This document shows positions 1-8,461 of a DNA stretch of 64,000 nucleotides, in pieces. The stretch is from contig NZ_NKHP01000020.1 of NCBI RefSeq assembly GCF_014467235.1, forward strand, positions 1 through 64,000, given 5' to 3'. Source of the stretch: Xenorhabdus indica (lineage in GTDB: Bacteria; Pseudomonadota; Gammaproteobacteria; Enterobacterales; Enterobacteriaceae). The position numbers were made by a program, and so were the translations under genes. The notes beneath the pieces are model-generated. The model was not told where the DNA came from and did no database searches. It saw only the letters and a program-made list of their open reading frames with translations. Each line of letters begins with the position of its first letter. Positions within the stretch are counted from its first letter, which is position 1.

Positions 1-147
1 TTTACCCAACGTATTGAGAGAACTAATCTCACTCTCCGTATCCGGATAAAGAGGCTGAATCGAAAAACGATAGGCTATTCCAAATCTGAAGAAATACACG
101 ATAAAGTGATAGGAACGTTTATTGAGCGTGAATACTACTTTCTCTAA
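1..147 (+). CDS. IS1-family transposase (InsB), C-terminal end cut by window edge
   Basis: Frame 1 is open from base 1 to a TAA at 145-147 and encodes 48 residues beginning FTQRIERTNLTLR and containing [10 protein letters not shown]. This matches, from memory, the C-terminus of the IS1 InsB transposase (YTQRIERHNLNLR and HDKVIG). The upstream part lies outside the window, so whether the copy is intact cannot be judged. The expected right terminal repeat of IS1 is not obvious after the stop, because the IS982-type element begins only 12 bp further on. A second, degraded copy of the same protein tail lies at 36355-36468. Confidence 0.8.
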   Translation, partial: FTQRIERTNLTLRIRIKRLNRKTIGYSKSEEIHDKVIGTFIEREYYFL

Positions 148-189
148 GCGAACTAACTAACCTGAATTCTGGATAAGAAATTGACGAGA

Positions 190-250
190 GGCCTGTTCCA
201 GGAGCAAAGTTTTGGTGAAAGCCTAAAACGACTCCGGGGAGGAACAGGCC
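190..250 (+). promoter_or_regulatory. Leader hairpin covering the transposase ribosome binding site
   Basis: GGCCTGTTCC at 190-199 is the perfect reverse complement of GGAACAGGCC at 241-250, which ends directly before the start codon. An inner arm pairs GGAG (201-204) with CTCC (232-235). The Shine-Dalgarno stretch GGGGAGGA (236-243) lies partly inside the outer arm. A transcript entering from outside the element would therefore fold so that translation is hindered. Leader hairpins of this kind are known in other insertion sequences; the role here is inferred. Confidence 0.6.
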
Positions 251-1135
251 ATGGACAAGTTAGTTGAAATTTTCTGCGATGTCGACGACTTTTGTCGTCT
301 TTTCATCCCCCAGTGGGCGCAGTTTTGTCTCGATAACGGATACCGCCTGCGCCGCAGACAAGGCCGCATGTATCCCAGTGAAATCATGACAATTTTAATC
401 CTCTTTCAGCGGTCGCATTACCGTGATTTTAAAAACTTTTATTTGGAGCATATCTGGCAATACCACCACCGCGACTTCCCCTCCTTGCTCAGTTATACCC
501 GTTTTATCAGCGTTGCCCCGTCCGTTTTGGTACCTTTATCCAGTTATCTGACTCAATTAAAAGGAAAACCGACAGGCATTGCTTTTATCGATTCCACGAG
601 TTTGCGCGTTTGTCATAACATCCGTATTCCTCGTCATAAGGTCTTTCAGGGCATAGCGCAACGCGGAAAAACCTCAATGGGATGGTTCTATGGGTTCAAA
701 TTACACCTGATTATTAACCATCTGGGCGAAATTTTAGCGCTTAAAGTGACCCTGGGTAATGTGGATGATAGGGAACCTGTTCGCGAATTATCAAAAGATC
801 TCACGGGTTCTCTTTACGGCGACAAAGGATATCTGAGTCAGGAATTGGCGGATGATTTAGCTAAAACGGATATCACCTTTATCACGAAAAAGCGCCGCAA
901 CATGAAAGCGCTTGCACTGGCTGAGTGGGATAAGGTTATGCTTAAAAAGCGTTTTATCATTGAAACGATTAATGGACAATTAAAAAACGGCTCTCAATTA
1001 GAACATTCTCGTCACCGAAGTATAACCGGTTTTTTGTTAACGATTTTAACGGGATTGATTGCTTACTGCCTTAAAGAGAAAAAGCCATCACTGAAAATTT
1101 TCTACTCAGAAGAAGATATTTCAGCAATAGCTTAA
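251..1135 (+). CDS. IS982-family transposase (DDE type)
   Basis: A 294-residue protein of the usual length for IS982-family transposases. Acidic residues of the likely DDE catalytic centre are visible in FIDSTSLRVC (about residue 114), LYGDKGYLS (about 190) and in FIIETINGQLK near residue 238. These enzymes cut and join the element ends during transposition. The start ATG follows GGGGAGGA at good spacing. The frame is intact and the inverted ends are recognisable, so the copy could be active. It is the only gene of the element and points towards pnuC, whose promoter may lie inside or just beyond the right end. Confidence 0.9.
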   Translation: MDKLVEIFCDVDDFCRLFIPQWAQFCLDNGYRLRRRQGRMYPSEIMTILILFQRSHYRDFKNFYLEHIWQYHHRDFPSLLSYTRFISVAPSVLVPLSSYLTQLKGKPTGIAFIDSTSLRVCHNIRIPRHKVFQGIAQRGKTSMGWFYGFKLHLIINHLGEILALKVTLGNVDDREPVRELSKDLTGSLYGDKGYLSQELADDLAKTDITFITKKRRNMKALALAEWDKVMLKKRFIIETINGQLKNGSQLEHSRHRSITGFLLTILTGLIAYCLKEKKPSLKIFYSEEDISAIA

Positions 1136-1187
1136 GCGGAATTGGGGTTAATATACTAAACATTATTTATGGTAAGGATAAGAAAGC

Positions 1188-1889
1188 ATGGATTTTTTCA
1201 ACATTCATAACATATTAGTACATATTCCGTTAGGAACAAATGGTTATAACCTCTCATACATAGAAGCTGTTGGTACAATTGCCGGTTTATTATGTATTTG
1301 GCTCGCCAGTCAAGAAAAAATCATTAATTACCTGTTTGGTTTGATTAATGTGTCATTATTTGCTGTGATATTTTTCCAAATTCAACTCTATGCCAGTCTT
1401 ATCCTACAAATCTTTTTCTTCGCCGCTAATATTTATGGTTGGTATGCCTGGAGCCGAATCAACGAACAGAAACAAATAGAATTAAAGATCCGTTGGTTGA
1501 ACCCTAAACAAATGCTTAGTGTTGCGGCAGTTTCTATTATTTTTATCCTGATCATGACATTCAATATTGATCAGATCTTTGGTTATATGGCAAAAATTGT
1601 GGTTCTTGTTTTACAGGGTATGGGTTCCAATATTACCATGCCGAATTTACAGCCAGATGCGTTCCCATTCTGGGATTCAGTGATGACAGTGCTATCGATA
1701 GTGGCAATGATTTTAATGACTCGTAAGCATGTAGAAAATTGGCTGATATGGGTGCTTATTAATGTTATTAGTGTAGTGATTTACTTTTATCAAGGTGTTC
1801 TGGCTATGTCGTTGCAGTACATTATCCTGACGGGGATCGCTCTGAATGGCGCTCGTTTGTGGATCAAAGCAACAAAAAATAATGAATGA
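1188..1889 (+). CDS. pnuC: Nicotinamide riboside transporter PnuC
   Basis: A 233-residue inner-membrane protein with seven or eight hydrophobic segments. It carries family landmarks such as INYLFGLINV and the aromatic GWYAW stretch after the third helix. PnuC takes up nicotinamide riboside for NAD salvage by facilitated diffusion coupled to intracellular phosphorylation. A start with AAGGATAAG about 10 bp upstream fits. In E. coli pnuC follows nadA and precedes aroG. Here aroG follows as expected, but an IS1 tail and an IS982-type element lie upstream, so co-transcription with nadA is probably lost or changed. A hairpin terminator follows the gene. Confidence 0.9.
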   Translation: MDFFNIHNILVHIPLGTNGYNLSYIEAVGTIAGLLCIWLASQEKIINYLFGLINVSLFAVIFFQIQLYASLILQIFFFAANIYGWYAWSRINEQKQIELKIRWLNPKQMLSVAAVSIIFILIMTFNIDQIFGYMAKIVVLVLQGMGSNITMPNLQPDAFPFWDSVMTVLSIVAMILMTRKHVENWLIWVLINVISVVIYFYQGVLAMSLQYIILTGIALNGARLWIKATKNNE

Positions 1890-1929
1890 AGTGTGATCTA
1901 TTAAAAACGTAAACTAACAGTTAGCGCAG

Positions 1930-1972
1930 GCCATAAGTCATTAATTGCCTTATGGCTTGTTTATTTATATTT
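1930..1972 (+). terminator. Rho-independent terminator after pnuC
   Basis: GCCATAAG (1930-1937) pairs with CTTATGGC (1949-1956) around an 11-nt loop, followed by a T-rich stretch. Confidence 0.65.
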
Positions 1973-2090
1973 TTCTGTGAAAAAAGTTCTTTTCTTACCC
2001 ACAAAGATTATTTACAGGACAGCGCCTAACAGTTAGATTGAGATCACAAAATTATTTCAAATAACTGTAAACTCATTAGGTGGAAGGTCG

Positions 2091-3143
2091 ATGAATTACC
2101 AGAATGACGATATAAAAATAAGGAAAATAACAGAATTATTACCACCAGTTGCATTGCTCGAAAAATTTCCTGCGACAAAAGATACTGCTATTACTGTCCG
2201 TGAATCCCGTGAAGCTATTCATAACGTTTTAGCGGGTGAAGATGATCGTCTATTGGTAGTAATTGGCCCGTGCTCAATTCATGATCCAAAGGCTGCATTG
2301 GAGTATGCAGAGCGCCTGAACAAATTACGTAAGGAATTAAAGGCAGATTTGGAAATCGTGATGCGGGTTTATTTTGAAAAACCTCGTACCACAATAGGTT
2401 GGAAGGGGTTAATTAATGACCCGAAAATGGATTGTAGTTTTGATATCAATGATGGATTACGCATAGCACGTAAGCTTCTGATAGATATTAACGACATGGG
2501 ATTACCCGCAGCAGGCGAATACCTTGATATGATCACACCTCAATATCTTGCAGATCTCATGAGTTGGGGAGCGATAGGAGCGCGTACAACAGAGTCCCAG
2601 GTTCATCGGGAATTGGCATCTGGTCTTTCTTGCCCGGTTGGTTTTAAGAATGGTACTGACGGTACAATAAAAGTTGCGATTGATGCCATTAATGCAGCCG
2701 GCTCATCACACTGTTTCCTGTCAGTGACTAAATGGGGTCACTCTGCGATTGTTAACACGGTAGGTAACCAGGATTGCCATATTATTCTGCGTGGTGGTAA
2801 GGAGCCGAATTATAGTGCTGAACATGTCGGTGCTGTCAAAGAAGAGTTGATAAAAGCAGGATTGGCACCACGGGTAATGATTGATTTCAGCCACGCAAAC
2901 AGTGCGAAGCAATTCAAAAGGCAAATGGATGTTGGTACTGATGTTTGTGGCCAGATTTCCGCAGGAGAAACTGCGATTATCGGCGTGATGGTTGAAAGCA
3001 ATCTGGTTGAAGGCAACCAAAGCTTGGCTGGTGACGAACCCCTGGTTTATGGTCAAAGTGTGACAGATGCCTGTATTGGCTGGGATGATACAGAGACTTT
3101 ATTGCGTCAATTATCTCAGGCTGTCAGAGCTCGCCGGGGTTAA
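2091..3143 (+). CDS. aroG: 3-deoxy-7-phosphoheptulonate (DAHP) synthase, AroG type
   Basis: A 350-residue protein nearly collinear with E. coli AroG, including the start MNYQNDD, the motif VIGPCSIHDP and the end VRARRG. It condenses phosphoenolpyruvate with erythrose 4-phosphate, the first step of the shikimate pathway. Metal ligand Cys61 is in place, as are the conserved KPRTT, GARTTESQ and IDFSHANS stretches. The AroG isozyme is normally inhibited by phenylalanine. Upstream, TTTACA (2011-2016) and TGTAAA (2066-2071) resemble halves of TyrR boxes but are too far apart for one normal box, so TyrR control is only possible. The start has GGTGGAAGG just upstream. Confidence 0.95.
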   Translation: MNYQNDDIKIRKITELLPPVALLEKFPATKDTAITVRESREAIHNVLAGEDDRLLVVIGPCSIHDPKAALEYAERLNKLRKELKADLEIVMRVYFEKPRTTIGWKGLINDPKMDCSFDINDGLRIARKLLIDINDMGLPAAGEYLDMITPQYLADLMSWGAIGARTTESQVHRELASGLSCPVGFKNGTDGTIKVAIDAINAAGSSHCFLSVTKWGHSAIVNTVGNQDCHIILRGGKEPNYSAEHVGAVKEELIKAGLAPRVMIDFSHANSAKQFKRQMDVGTDVCGQISAGETAIIGVMVESNLVEGNQSLAGDEPLVYGQSVTDACIGWDDTETLLRQLSQAVRARRG

Positions 3144-3152
3144 ACCAGTATA

Positions 3153-3178
3153 AAAAGCCGGAATGATTTCCGGCTTTT
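3153..3178. terminator. Bidirectional terminator between aroG and gpmA
   Basis: AAAAGCCGGAA (3153-3163) is the exact reverse complement of TTCCGGCTTTT (3168-3178), with a 4-nt loop. It serves the convergent genes aroG and gpmA. Confidence 0.9.
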
Positions 3179-3206
3179 GCTTATTATCTTTAAGAGATAG
3201 TCTGAA

Positions 3207-3959
3207 TTACTTTGCTTTACCTTGGTTTGCTACTGCGGCTGCTTTTGCAGCGATCTCATCTGCATTACCCAGATAATAGTGTTTGATTGGTTTCATGTTT
3301 TCATCAAATTCATAAACCAATGGCACAGCAGTTGGGATATTCAATTCAAGAATTTCGTCTTCGCCCATGTTGTCCAGATATTTCACCAGCGCACGCAGGG
3401 AGTTGCCATGAGCGGCAATAATGACTTTTTCACCATTTGCAACACGAGGTCTGATAACTTCTTCCCAATAAGGGACAACACGTTCGATAGTGGTTGCCAG
3501 ACTTTCTGTGACAGGAAGTTCTTCTGGTTTCAGGTTTGCATAGCGAGGATCATGGCCAGGATAACGTTCATCATCTTTAGTCAGGTCTGGAGGCGTGATT
3601 GCAAACCCACGACGCCACAATTTAACTTGATCATCACCGTATTTGGCCGCTGTTTCAGCCTTGTCCAGACCTTGCAGTGCACCATAATGACGTTCATTCA
3701 GTTTCCAGCTTTTTTCAACTGGCAGCCATTGCTGATCGACTTGGTCCAGAATATTCCACAAAGTATGAATGGCACGTTTTAAAACAGAAGTGTAGGCAAA
3801 ATCAAAAGTAAAACCTTCTTGTTTTAGCAATTGACCAGCCTGTTGTGCTTCAGTGCGGCCTTTATCAGACAATTCGACATCAGTCCAGCCGGTAAAGCGG
3901 TTCTCTTTGTTCCACTCACTTTCACCATGCCTTACAAGAACCAGCTTAGTTACAGCCAT
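3207..3959 (-). CDS. gpmA: 2,3-bisphosphoglycerate-dependent phosphoglycerate mutase
   Basis: A 250-residue cytoplasmic enzyme that interconverts 3- and 2-phosphoglycerate in glycolysis. The phosphohistidine motif [10 protein letters not shown] carries His11, and the second catalytic histidine is in [10 protein letters not shown]. Length and sequence are those of the enteric GpmA family; the C-terminal tail is rich in Ala and Lys. The start ATG is preceded on the minus strand by AGGAGTTTAAGCT. The gene converges on aroG across a shared terminator. Confidence 0.95.
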   Translation of the reverse strand: MAVTKLVLVRHGESEWNKENRFTGWTDVELSDKGRTEAQQAGQLLKQEGFTFDFAYTSVLKRAIHTLWNILDQVDQQWLPVEKSWKLNERHYGALQGLDKAETAAKYGDDQVKLWRRGFAITPPDLTKDDERYPGHDPRYANLKPEELPVTESLATTIERVVPYWEEVIRPRVANGEKVIIAAHGNSLRALVKYLDNMGEDEILELNIPTAVPLVYEFDENMKPIKHYYLGNADEIAAKAAAVANQGKAK

Positions 3960-4120
3960 AGCTTAAACTCCTATCATTAACTTTTTAATACAAAATGAAA
4001 TGGTCGCTGGGGGCATTATATGGCGTGATAGACCGAAACGGCAAACAATAGTCTCGGAACACCTGTTTTAAATCATGTTTGGGCACATCTGAAGACAGTT
4101 GCAGCCTGATTATTCCTGCC

Positions 4121-4246
4121 ATTTTTCAAGTGCAGCTTCATTGGCGGCATTCACTCGTCTCGGTTACATAGCATCTGTTACATAGATCTATATTCCCCGA
4201 AGTTTGTTCTCTTGCCGTTGAACCGCATCTTGAAATTTATTGAGTA
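4121..4246 (-). repeat. ERIC element, near full length
   Basis: About 126 bp lying in the 324-bp gap upstream of gpmA, read on the minus strand. One end reads TTTTTCAAGTGCAGC and the other contains GCATCTTGAAATTTA, so the ends are inverted copies. The centre carries the ERIC-like pair CACTCGTCTCGG and CCCCGAAGTTTGTTC. ERIC elements are known intergenic repeats of Enterobacterales and are especially frequent in Photorhabdus. The remaining bases of the gap hold the gpmA promoter region; I see no gene there. Confidence 0.7.
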
Positions 4247-4283
4247 TGGCTGCAACTGGAGATTGATTAGAATCAGATTCCGT

Positions 4284-5114
4284 TTAGCTGATGACTGCTT
4301 TTATCGGATAAGTGTAAAACAGCAGATGTAACACATTAAGCGTAAAGTGGAAGCCGACAGCTACCCATAAACGTCCACTCCACATCCATGCTATACCATA
4401 AATCAGACCCGCCAGTGTTGCGAAAGCCATCAACAGGGCACCGCCAGCAAAATGAGCAACACCAAATATTAGCGAAGTTATGATAAGTGCAAAATAAGGG
4501 TTCATCCACTGGCTGAGTTTTTGTTGAATATAACCACGGAATAAGGCTTCTTCTGCCAATGAAACGAATAAGATATTGGCAGCAACAAATGCAGGAAACC
4601 AGCTAGGGAGATGGAGTTCAACGGCTAATCCACCGAGAACAGTCGCGAGCCCTAATAATGCAGGTATAGTTGCGATTAACAGTGCCCAACCATGTGCCGG
4701 AGCATTAACCACCGGATTGCGGCGGAATAAACTCGGCATGCAGCATAATAAAATAAAGGGGATCAATGCTTTGTCAAAATTAAAATACATGGAAAAAGGT
4801 GCGCTGAGTGGCCCAACCTGTACTTTATCCAGATATTTCAGGTTATGAAAACCGGGGATGTGATGTATAAATAATAAAATACTCACGATAACCAATAGCA
4901 ATTCGGTTATATTTTTACCAATAGTATGCATTTTGGTATTGAAATAGATATGTGTTACACCCAACACACTTATCATTAATAGTGAGATAATCGCGGGATA
5001 GGCCAGCACATAAGTGCTGATCCCAACAACAATAGCTAAAAATGCAATGAAAAAAGCGATTTTTTGGCGAATATCTAGTAGTGCCAACGAAACGGCAAGT
5101 AAAGTCCAGCCCAT
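4284..5114 (-). CDS. CPBP-family intramembrane metalloprotease
   Basis: A 276-residue protein with about eight hydrophobic segments and the three motifs of the CPBP (CAAX protease / Abi) family: AEEALFRGY (Glu188-Glu189, Arg193), FGVAHFAGG (His221) and GFHFTLN (His256, Asn260). These residues form the active site in family members, which act in prenyl-protein processing, bacteriocin self-protection or protein secretion. No bacteriocin or partner gene is visible beside it, so the role here is unknown. It is not part of the usual E. coli gene order around gpmA and is probably a lineage-specific addition. Confidence 0.8.
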   Translation of the reverse strand: MGWTLLAVSLALLDIRQKIAFFIAFLAIVVGISTYVLAYPAIISLLMISVLGVTHIYFNTKMHTIGKNITELLLVIVSILLFIHHIPGFHNLKYLDKVQVGPLSAPFSMYFNFDKALIPFILLCCMPSLFRRNPVVNAPAHGWALLIATIPALLGLATVLGGLAVELHLPSWFPAFVAANILFVSLAEEALFRGYIQQKLSQWMNPYFALIITSLIFGVAHFAGGALLMAFATLAGLIYGIAWMWSGRLWVAVGFHFTLNVLHLLFYTYPIKAVIS

Positions 5115-5328
5115 ACAACTCTCGGTTATTTTTGAAAAAATGGATAAATAGTCTAAAAATAGACCGAGATTTTATAGCAAGAGAGAAAAAATTCAAAAAA
5201 AATAGTAAAAATTACCAAAAAAGTGTTCCTTACCATTCTGTGAGCTGGCACACAATCTTCTTCATTCGAGAGGCGATGCAGTGTGTAAACTTACCCCTCT
5301 TAGTTTTATTGTGAGAGACATTAAGAAC

Positions 5329-6813
5329 TCACGAAAGGGAACGAGAAGCCTGCTCTGTTTCATACCGGTAGACATCACCATCAGGAATAAATTTCAGCCG
5401 ATGAGTAATACATTCAGGCGCATCTTCCTGGTGGTGAGAAACAAACAAAAGTTGTGTATCACCACTTCTAATCATGATGTCAATAAAGCGCAAAACTAAT
5501 TGACGATTGAGTGGATCAAGCCCTTGTAATGGCTCATCCAGAATTAATAATGTCGGATGTTTCACTAAAGCGCGGGTAATCAACACCAACCGCTGTTGTC
5601 CCCATGACAGGCTATGAAATGGACTGTTTGCAGTTGCGCCGGATAAGCCTAATAGCATTAGCCATTCATCAGCTAATTGTTGCTGACGATCTGAAACTGC
5701 CTGGTAAAGACCTATAGAATCAAAGAAACCGGAGAGGATAACATTACGGACGCTGGTACTGACACGATATTCGAGATGAATACTATTACTGACATAACCA
5801 ATATGACGTTTTATATCCCAAATAGTTTCACCACTTCCTCGTTGGCGGCCAAATAAAATCAGGTGATTGTTATAACCTTGAGGATGATCGCCAGTGATCA
5901 GGCTGAGGAGAGTGGATTTTCCGGCACCATTTTCACCGATGATTTGCCAGTGTTCACCAGGATTAACCTGCCAGTTCAAGCCATGTAATATTGGTTTATC
6001 GTTGTATTGAACAACCATATTGTGCATTGATACTAAAGGTTGATCGGCGGGGAGTTGCTTATCAGCACGACATTCGTCTGGATCTGGTAGTTGAATGTTT
6101 TTTAGCGCTTCACTGTGTGCCAACTGTGCTACAAGAGATTCAGCCAAAATACGTTTTTTTTCTCCGACTAATGTCAAATGACAATCGGCCAATACACCAA
6201 TTTGTTCGACAAAATCAGGGATCTGGTTAAATCGGTTTAAGATTAAAACCAGAGTGATGCCTTTTGTGGTCAGAGTTTCTAATAATTGAGATAATTGATT
6301 TCTGGCATAAGCATCTAACCCGTCAAAAGGCTCATCAAGGATTAAAAGGTCTGGATCGGCCATTAATGCCTGGCAAAGCAATACCTTGCGTACTTCTCCA
6401 GTAGAAAGATACTTAAAACGGCGTGAAAGCAAGTCTTTAATGCCAAAGTATTTTGTCAGTTCAAGGCACAATTCATTGTCTTTGTGATACATTTGGATCA
6501 CTTCTGCGGCAGTACGTCCCGTATCTTCTTCATCCTCACTGAGCAAATCTGTATTGTTGCGTTGCCATTCTTCATCGATCAATTGCTGAAGCTGCTCGAA
6601 AGAGACTCGTATCGGAGTATGAAAAGAACAATGTGTTTCACCTGTCAGTTGAGTTAATTCATTTGATAAAACACGAGCCAGAGAAGACTTTCCACTGCCA
6701 TTAGCGCCAACAAATGCCCAGTTTTCCCCGGAAATAATTTTTAGTGACGGTAGCCGCAGAATACGGGTGTCACTTAAACGGAAACTACTTTGCTTTACTT
6801 GCAATTCAGACAT
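5329..6813 (-). CDS. modF: ModF-type ABC ATPase (molybdate locus)
   Basis: A 494-residue soluble protein with two ABC ATPase domains in tandem. The first has Walker A GANGSGKS (36-43), signature LSTGE (136-140) and Walker B LLILDEP. The second has GENGAGKS (293-300), a divergent signature LSWGQQR near 404 and another LLILDEP. This is the layout of E. coli ModF (PhrA). The gene follows modE on the same strand after 220 bp, as in E. coli. ModF has no known transmembrane partner and its exact role is unclear, although it is linked to molybdate by position and operon. Confidence 0.9.
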   Translation of the reverse strand: MSELQVKQSSFRLSDTRILRLPSLKIISGENWAFVGANGSGKSSLARVLSNELTQLTGETHCSFHTPIRVSFEQLQQLIDEEWQRNNTDLLSEDEEDTGRTAAEVIQMYHKDNELCLELTKYFGIKDLLSRRFKYLSTGEVRKVLLCQALMADPDLLILDEPFDGLDAYARNQLSQLLETLTTKGITLVLILNRFNQIPDFVEQIGVLADCHLTLVGEKKRILAESLVAQLAHSEALKNIQLPDPDECRADKQLPADQPLVSMHNMVVQYNDKPILHGLNWQVNPGEHWQIIGENGAGKSTLLSLITGDHPQGYNNHLILFGRQRGSGETIWDIKRHIGYVSNSIHLEYRVSTSVRNVILSGFFDSIGLYQAVSDRQQQLADEWLMLLGLSGATANSPFHSLSWGQQRLVLITRALVKHPTLLILDEPLQGLDPLNRQLVLRFIDIMIRSGDTQLLFVSHHQEDAPECITHRLKFIPDGDVYRYETEQASRSLS

Positions 6814-6940
6814 TTCTATTCCTTTTTAAGCAACATCAACTAAAGGATCACAGAAATAAGCGGAATAATGTTCAATGTCAATGAGTAATCGTCTGTTATT
6901 CGTTATGGGTTGATATTTTGGGAAGGGAGGTACAAAAATT

Positions 6941-6976
6941 GTTACAGCAATCGTTACAACAACCATTACAACAACA
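6941..6976. repeat. 12-bp tandem repeat, three imperfect copies, between modE and modF
   Basis: Three adjacent 12-bp units read GTTACAGCAATC, GTTACAACAACC and ATTACAACAACA. They are non-coding, in the spacer between modE and modF, and upstream of modF on the minus strand. Confidence 0.7.
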
Positions 6977-6983
6977 GTACAGA

Positions 6984-7011
6984 TGCCCCTAACAAGTAAG
7001 TATCAGGGGCA
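6984..7011 (-). terminator. Hairpin after modE, possible weak terminator
   Basis: TGCCCCT (6984-6990) pairs with AGGGGCA (7005-7011). No clear run of T follows on the minus strand, so it may attenuate rather than stop transcription into modF. Confidence 0.4.
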
Positions 7012-7033
7012 AATATCGATAAAATATCGCTAA

Positions 7034-7840
7034 TTAATATAATGCTGCAATAATCACCTTATCTGCATTAAAAAGCGCAGTCACAGAGTCATGCAGTTGA
7101 AGATCCAAATTTTCTATTTCCTGATTAGATAACGTGACACAAAGTGATTCACCACCATCAAGCGTCAGAATAATTTCACTGCATTGTTTTCCTGTTTCAA
7201 TCTGGTTGATTTGACCAGATAACTTATTCTCAAAAGAGATCTTGTTGGAGGAAATTACAGCTACAGTGCCTTTGTTTAAGGTAATCCACGGAGCTTTAAT
7301 TAAGGCGATCACCTCCTTACCTTTTGTCAGGTTTAATCGGTTAGCGCTTTGCTCTGTTACCGCAGCACAAATTGATGTTTTGTTATCAGCCAGCAGGATA
7401 CGGATATTTTGCTGAACGCTCTCATCATCACGCTCGACAATGGTTCCGAAAAATTGATTTCTGGCACTGGTTTGTAGGGAAAAGCGCGATATGGCTGCTA
7501 ACAAGCTATCCAAAGGTAATGAATCCTGATTGAGAACATCAAATGCTTTTTGCTGAATTTTTTCCAGCAGATCGTAGAGCTGTATCAGACGCTCACCATA
7601 ACGTGTAAGTTGGGCACCTCCACCCCCTTTACCACCAGTTGCACGATCAACCAGTAACTCATCTGCGAGATGATTCATTTCATTGATAGCATCCCAGGCA
7701 CTTTTATAGCTGATACCAGCCTGCTTAGCCCCCTGACTGATAGAACCCGTGATTTTAATCTGTTTTAGTAACTCGATTCGTCGGGGATCGGCGAAAACCC
7801 GGCACTGTAATTTGAGTGTTAACAATATTTCTGCTTGCAT
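7034..7840 (-). CDS. modE: Molybdate-responsive transcription regulator ModE
   Basis: A 268-residue regulator with an N-terminal winged helix-turn-helix (about residues 30-57, with the wing ATGGKGGGGAQLT) and a C-terminal pair of Mop/TOBE domains beginning near RNQFFGTI. Molybdate-bound ModE represses modABC and activates some molybdoenzyme and moa genes. It is divergent from acrZ-modABC, as in E. coli. Two candidate ModE palindromes occur in this window, before modA (8406-8429) and upstream of moaA (22871-22889), which suggests a local regulon. Confidence 0.95.
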   Translation of the reverse strand: MQAEILLTLKLQCRVFADPRRIELLKQIKITGSISQGAKQAGISYKSAWDAINEMNHLADELLVDRATGGKGGGGAQLTRYGERLIQLYDLLEKIQQKAFDVLNQDSLPLDSLLAAISRFSLQTSARNQFFGTIVERDDESVQQNIRILLADNKTSICAAVTEQSANRLNLTKGKEVIALIKAPWITLNKGTVAVISSNKISFENKLSGQINQIETGKQCSEIILTLDGGESLCVTLSNQEIENLDLQLHDSVTALFNADKVIIAALY

Positions 7841-8057
7841 AGTGATTTATTCAGGCAACTATTTGAAAGTTTTTACAGAATAACTGTAAGAATCGCACGT
7901 TTCGTCGGTTACTGTTATCTTTTTATTGTCTAGAATAGTGAGATTGTTGTCTGTGCAGTACGTTGCTCTTGCCCTGGTAGGGGAGGGGACAAAGAGAGTT
8001 AAATACGGTACAGTTTATTTTAGGCTAGATGATAGTCACTCATGATATGAGGTTTAC

Positions 8058-8204
8058 ATGTTTGAGTTGATTAAAAGTATGGCGTTTGCGCTGGTTATGG
8101 TTCCTGTTGTCATGGCAGTAATTCTGGGATTGATTTACGGGCTTGGCGAGCTGTTTAACATTATTTCCAAAAACGAATCGAAAAATCTTGAACGAAAGCT
8201 TTGA
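8058..8204 (+). CDS. acrZ: AcrZ, small membrane partner of the AcrB efflux pump
   Basis: A 48-residue ORF. The product starts [18 protein letters not shown] and continues with one membrane helix to GLGELFNI, close to E. coli AcrZ (MLELLKSLVFAVIMVPVV). The start has TGAGG 5 bp upstream, and a strong terminator follows. AcrZ binds the AcrB subunit of the AcrAB-TolC pump and changes which drugs are exported. Its place between modE and modA is conserved in enterics, although it has no direct molybdate role known to me. The C-terminal tail differs from E. coli and is rich in Lys and Glu. Confidence 0.9.
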   Translation: MFELIKSMAFALVMVPVVMAVILGLIYGLGELFNIISKNESKNLERKL

Positions 8205-8233
8205 TCTCAGTTGATTGATCATCAGAGTTCACC

Positions 8234-8263
8234 TTACCCGGTTTTTCCGGGTAATTTTTTTTT
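8234..8263 (+). terminator. Terminator after acrZ
   Basis: TTACCCGG (8234-8241) pairs perfectly with CCGGGTAA (8247-8254) around a TTTTT loop, followed by a run of T. acrZ is thus separated from modABC. Confidence 0.9.
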
Positions 8264-8405
8264 GCTTTACACTTTTTCTCATCAACCGCCAGTTTACAAG
8301 TAAAAATTCTCCACATCCTGGATTGCAACACCTGCCTAAGTGAACACAAAAGCTAAAACTGGCTCACAACTTGCCGATTAATCTCAGAATAGTATTTTCA
8401 TTTAA

Positions 8406-8429
8406 CGTTGTATCTTGTTATATACAGCG
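8406..8429. promoter_or_regulatory. Candidate ModE operator before modA
   Basis: CGTTGTAT (8406-8413) and ATACAGCG (8422-8429) are near-perfect inverted arms (7 of 8) with 8 bp between them. The core TGTAT-N7-TATAC resembles the ModE consensus TATAT-N7-TAYAT. It lies about 33 bp before the modA start, as in E. coli where molybdate-ModE represses modABC. Confidence 0.75.
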
Positions 8430-8461
8430 CACCGTCTTGGTTATCATAAGTGGAATACAAC

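Larger units (their letters stand above)
160..1148 (+). mobile_element. IS982-family insertion sequence, complete
   Basis: The element is about 989 bp and holds one transposase gene. Its ends form an imperfect inverted repeat of about 19 bp. The left end reads ACCTGAATTCTGGATAAG, and the right end, read on the other strand, is ACCCCAATTCCGCTTAAG. Ends starting with ACC and a length of about 1 kb are typical of the IS982 family. No clear target-site duplication is visible, so the exact outer bases are uncertain by 1-2 bp. The element sits between an IS1-family tail and pnuC, where related genomes carry nadA-pnuC. Confidence 0.8.

Noticed and set aside
2011..2071. TyrR box before aroG
   Set aside because: TTTACA and TGTAAA halves exist but are about 50 bp apart and wrongly oriented for a normal TGTAAA-N6-TTTACA box.
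4284..5114. Bacteriocin immunity role for the CPBP protease
   Set aside because: No bacteriocin precursor or exporter gene is found beside it.
6941..6976. Possible CRISPR-like repeat
   Set aside because: The units are adjacent without spacers and only three imperfect 12-bp copies exist; no cas gene is present.
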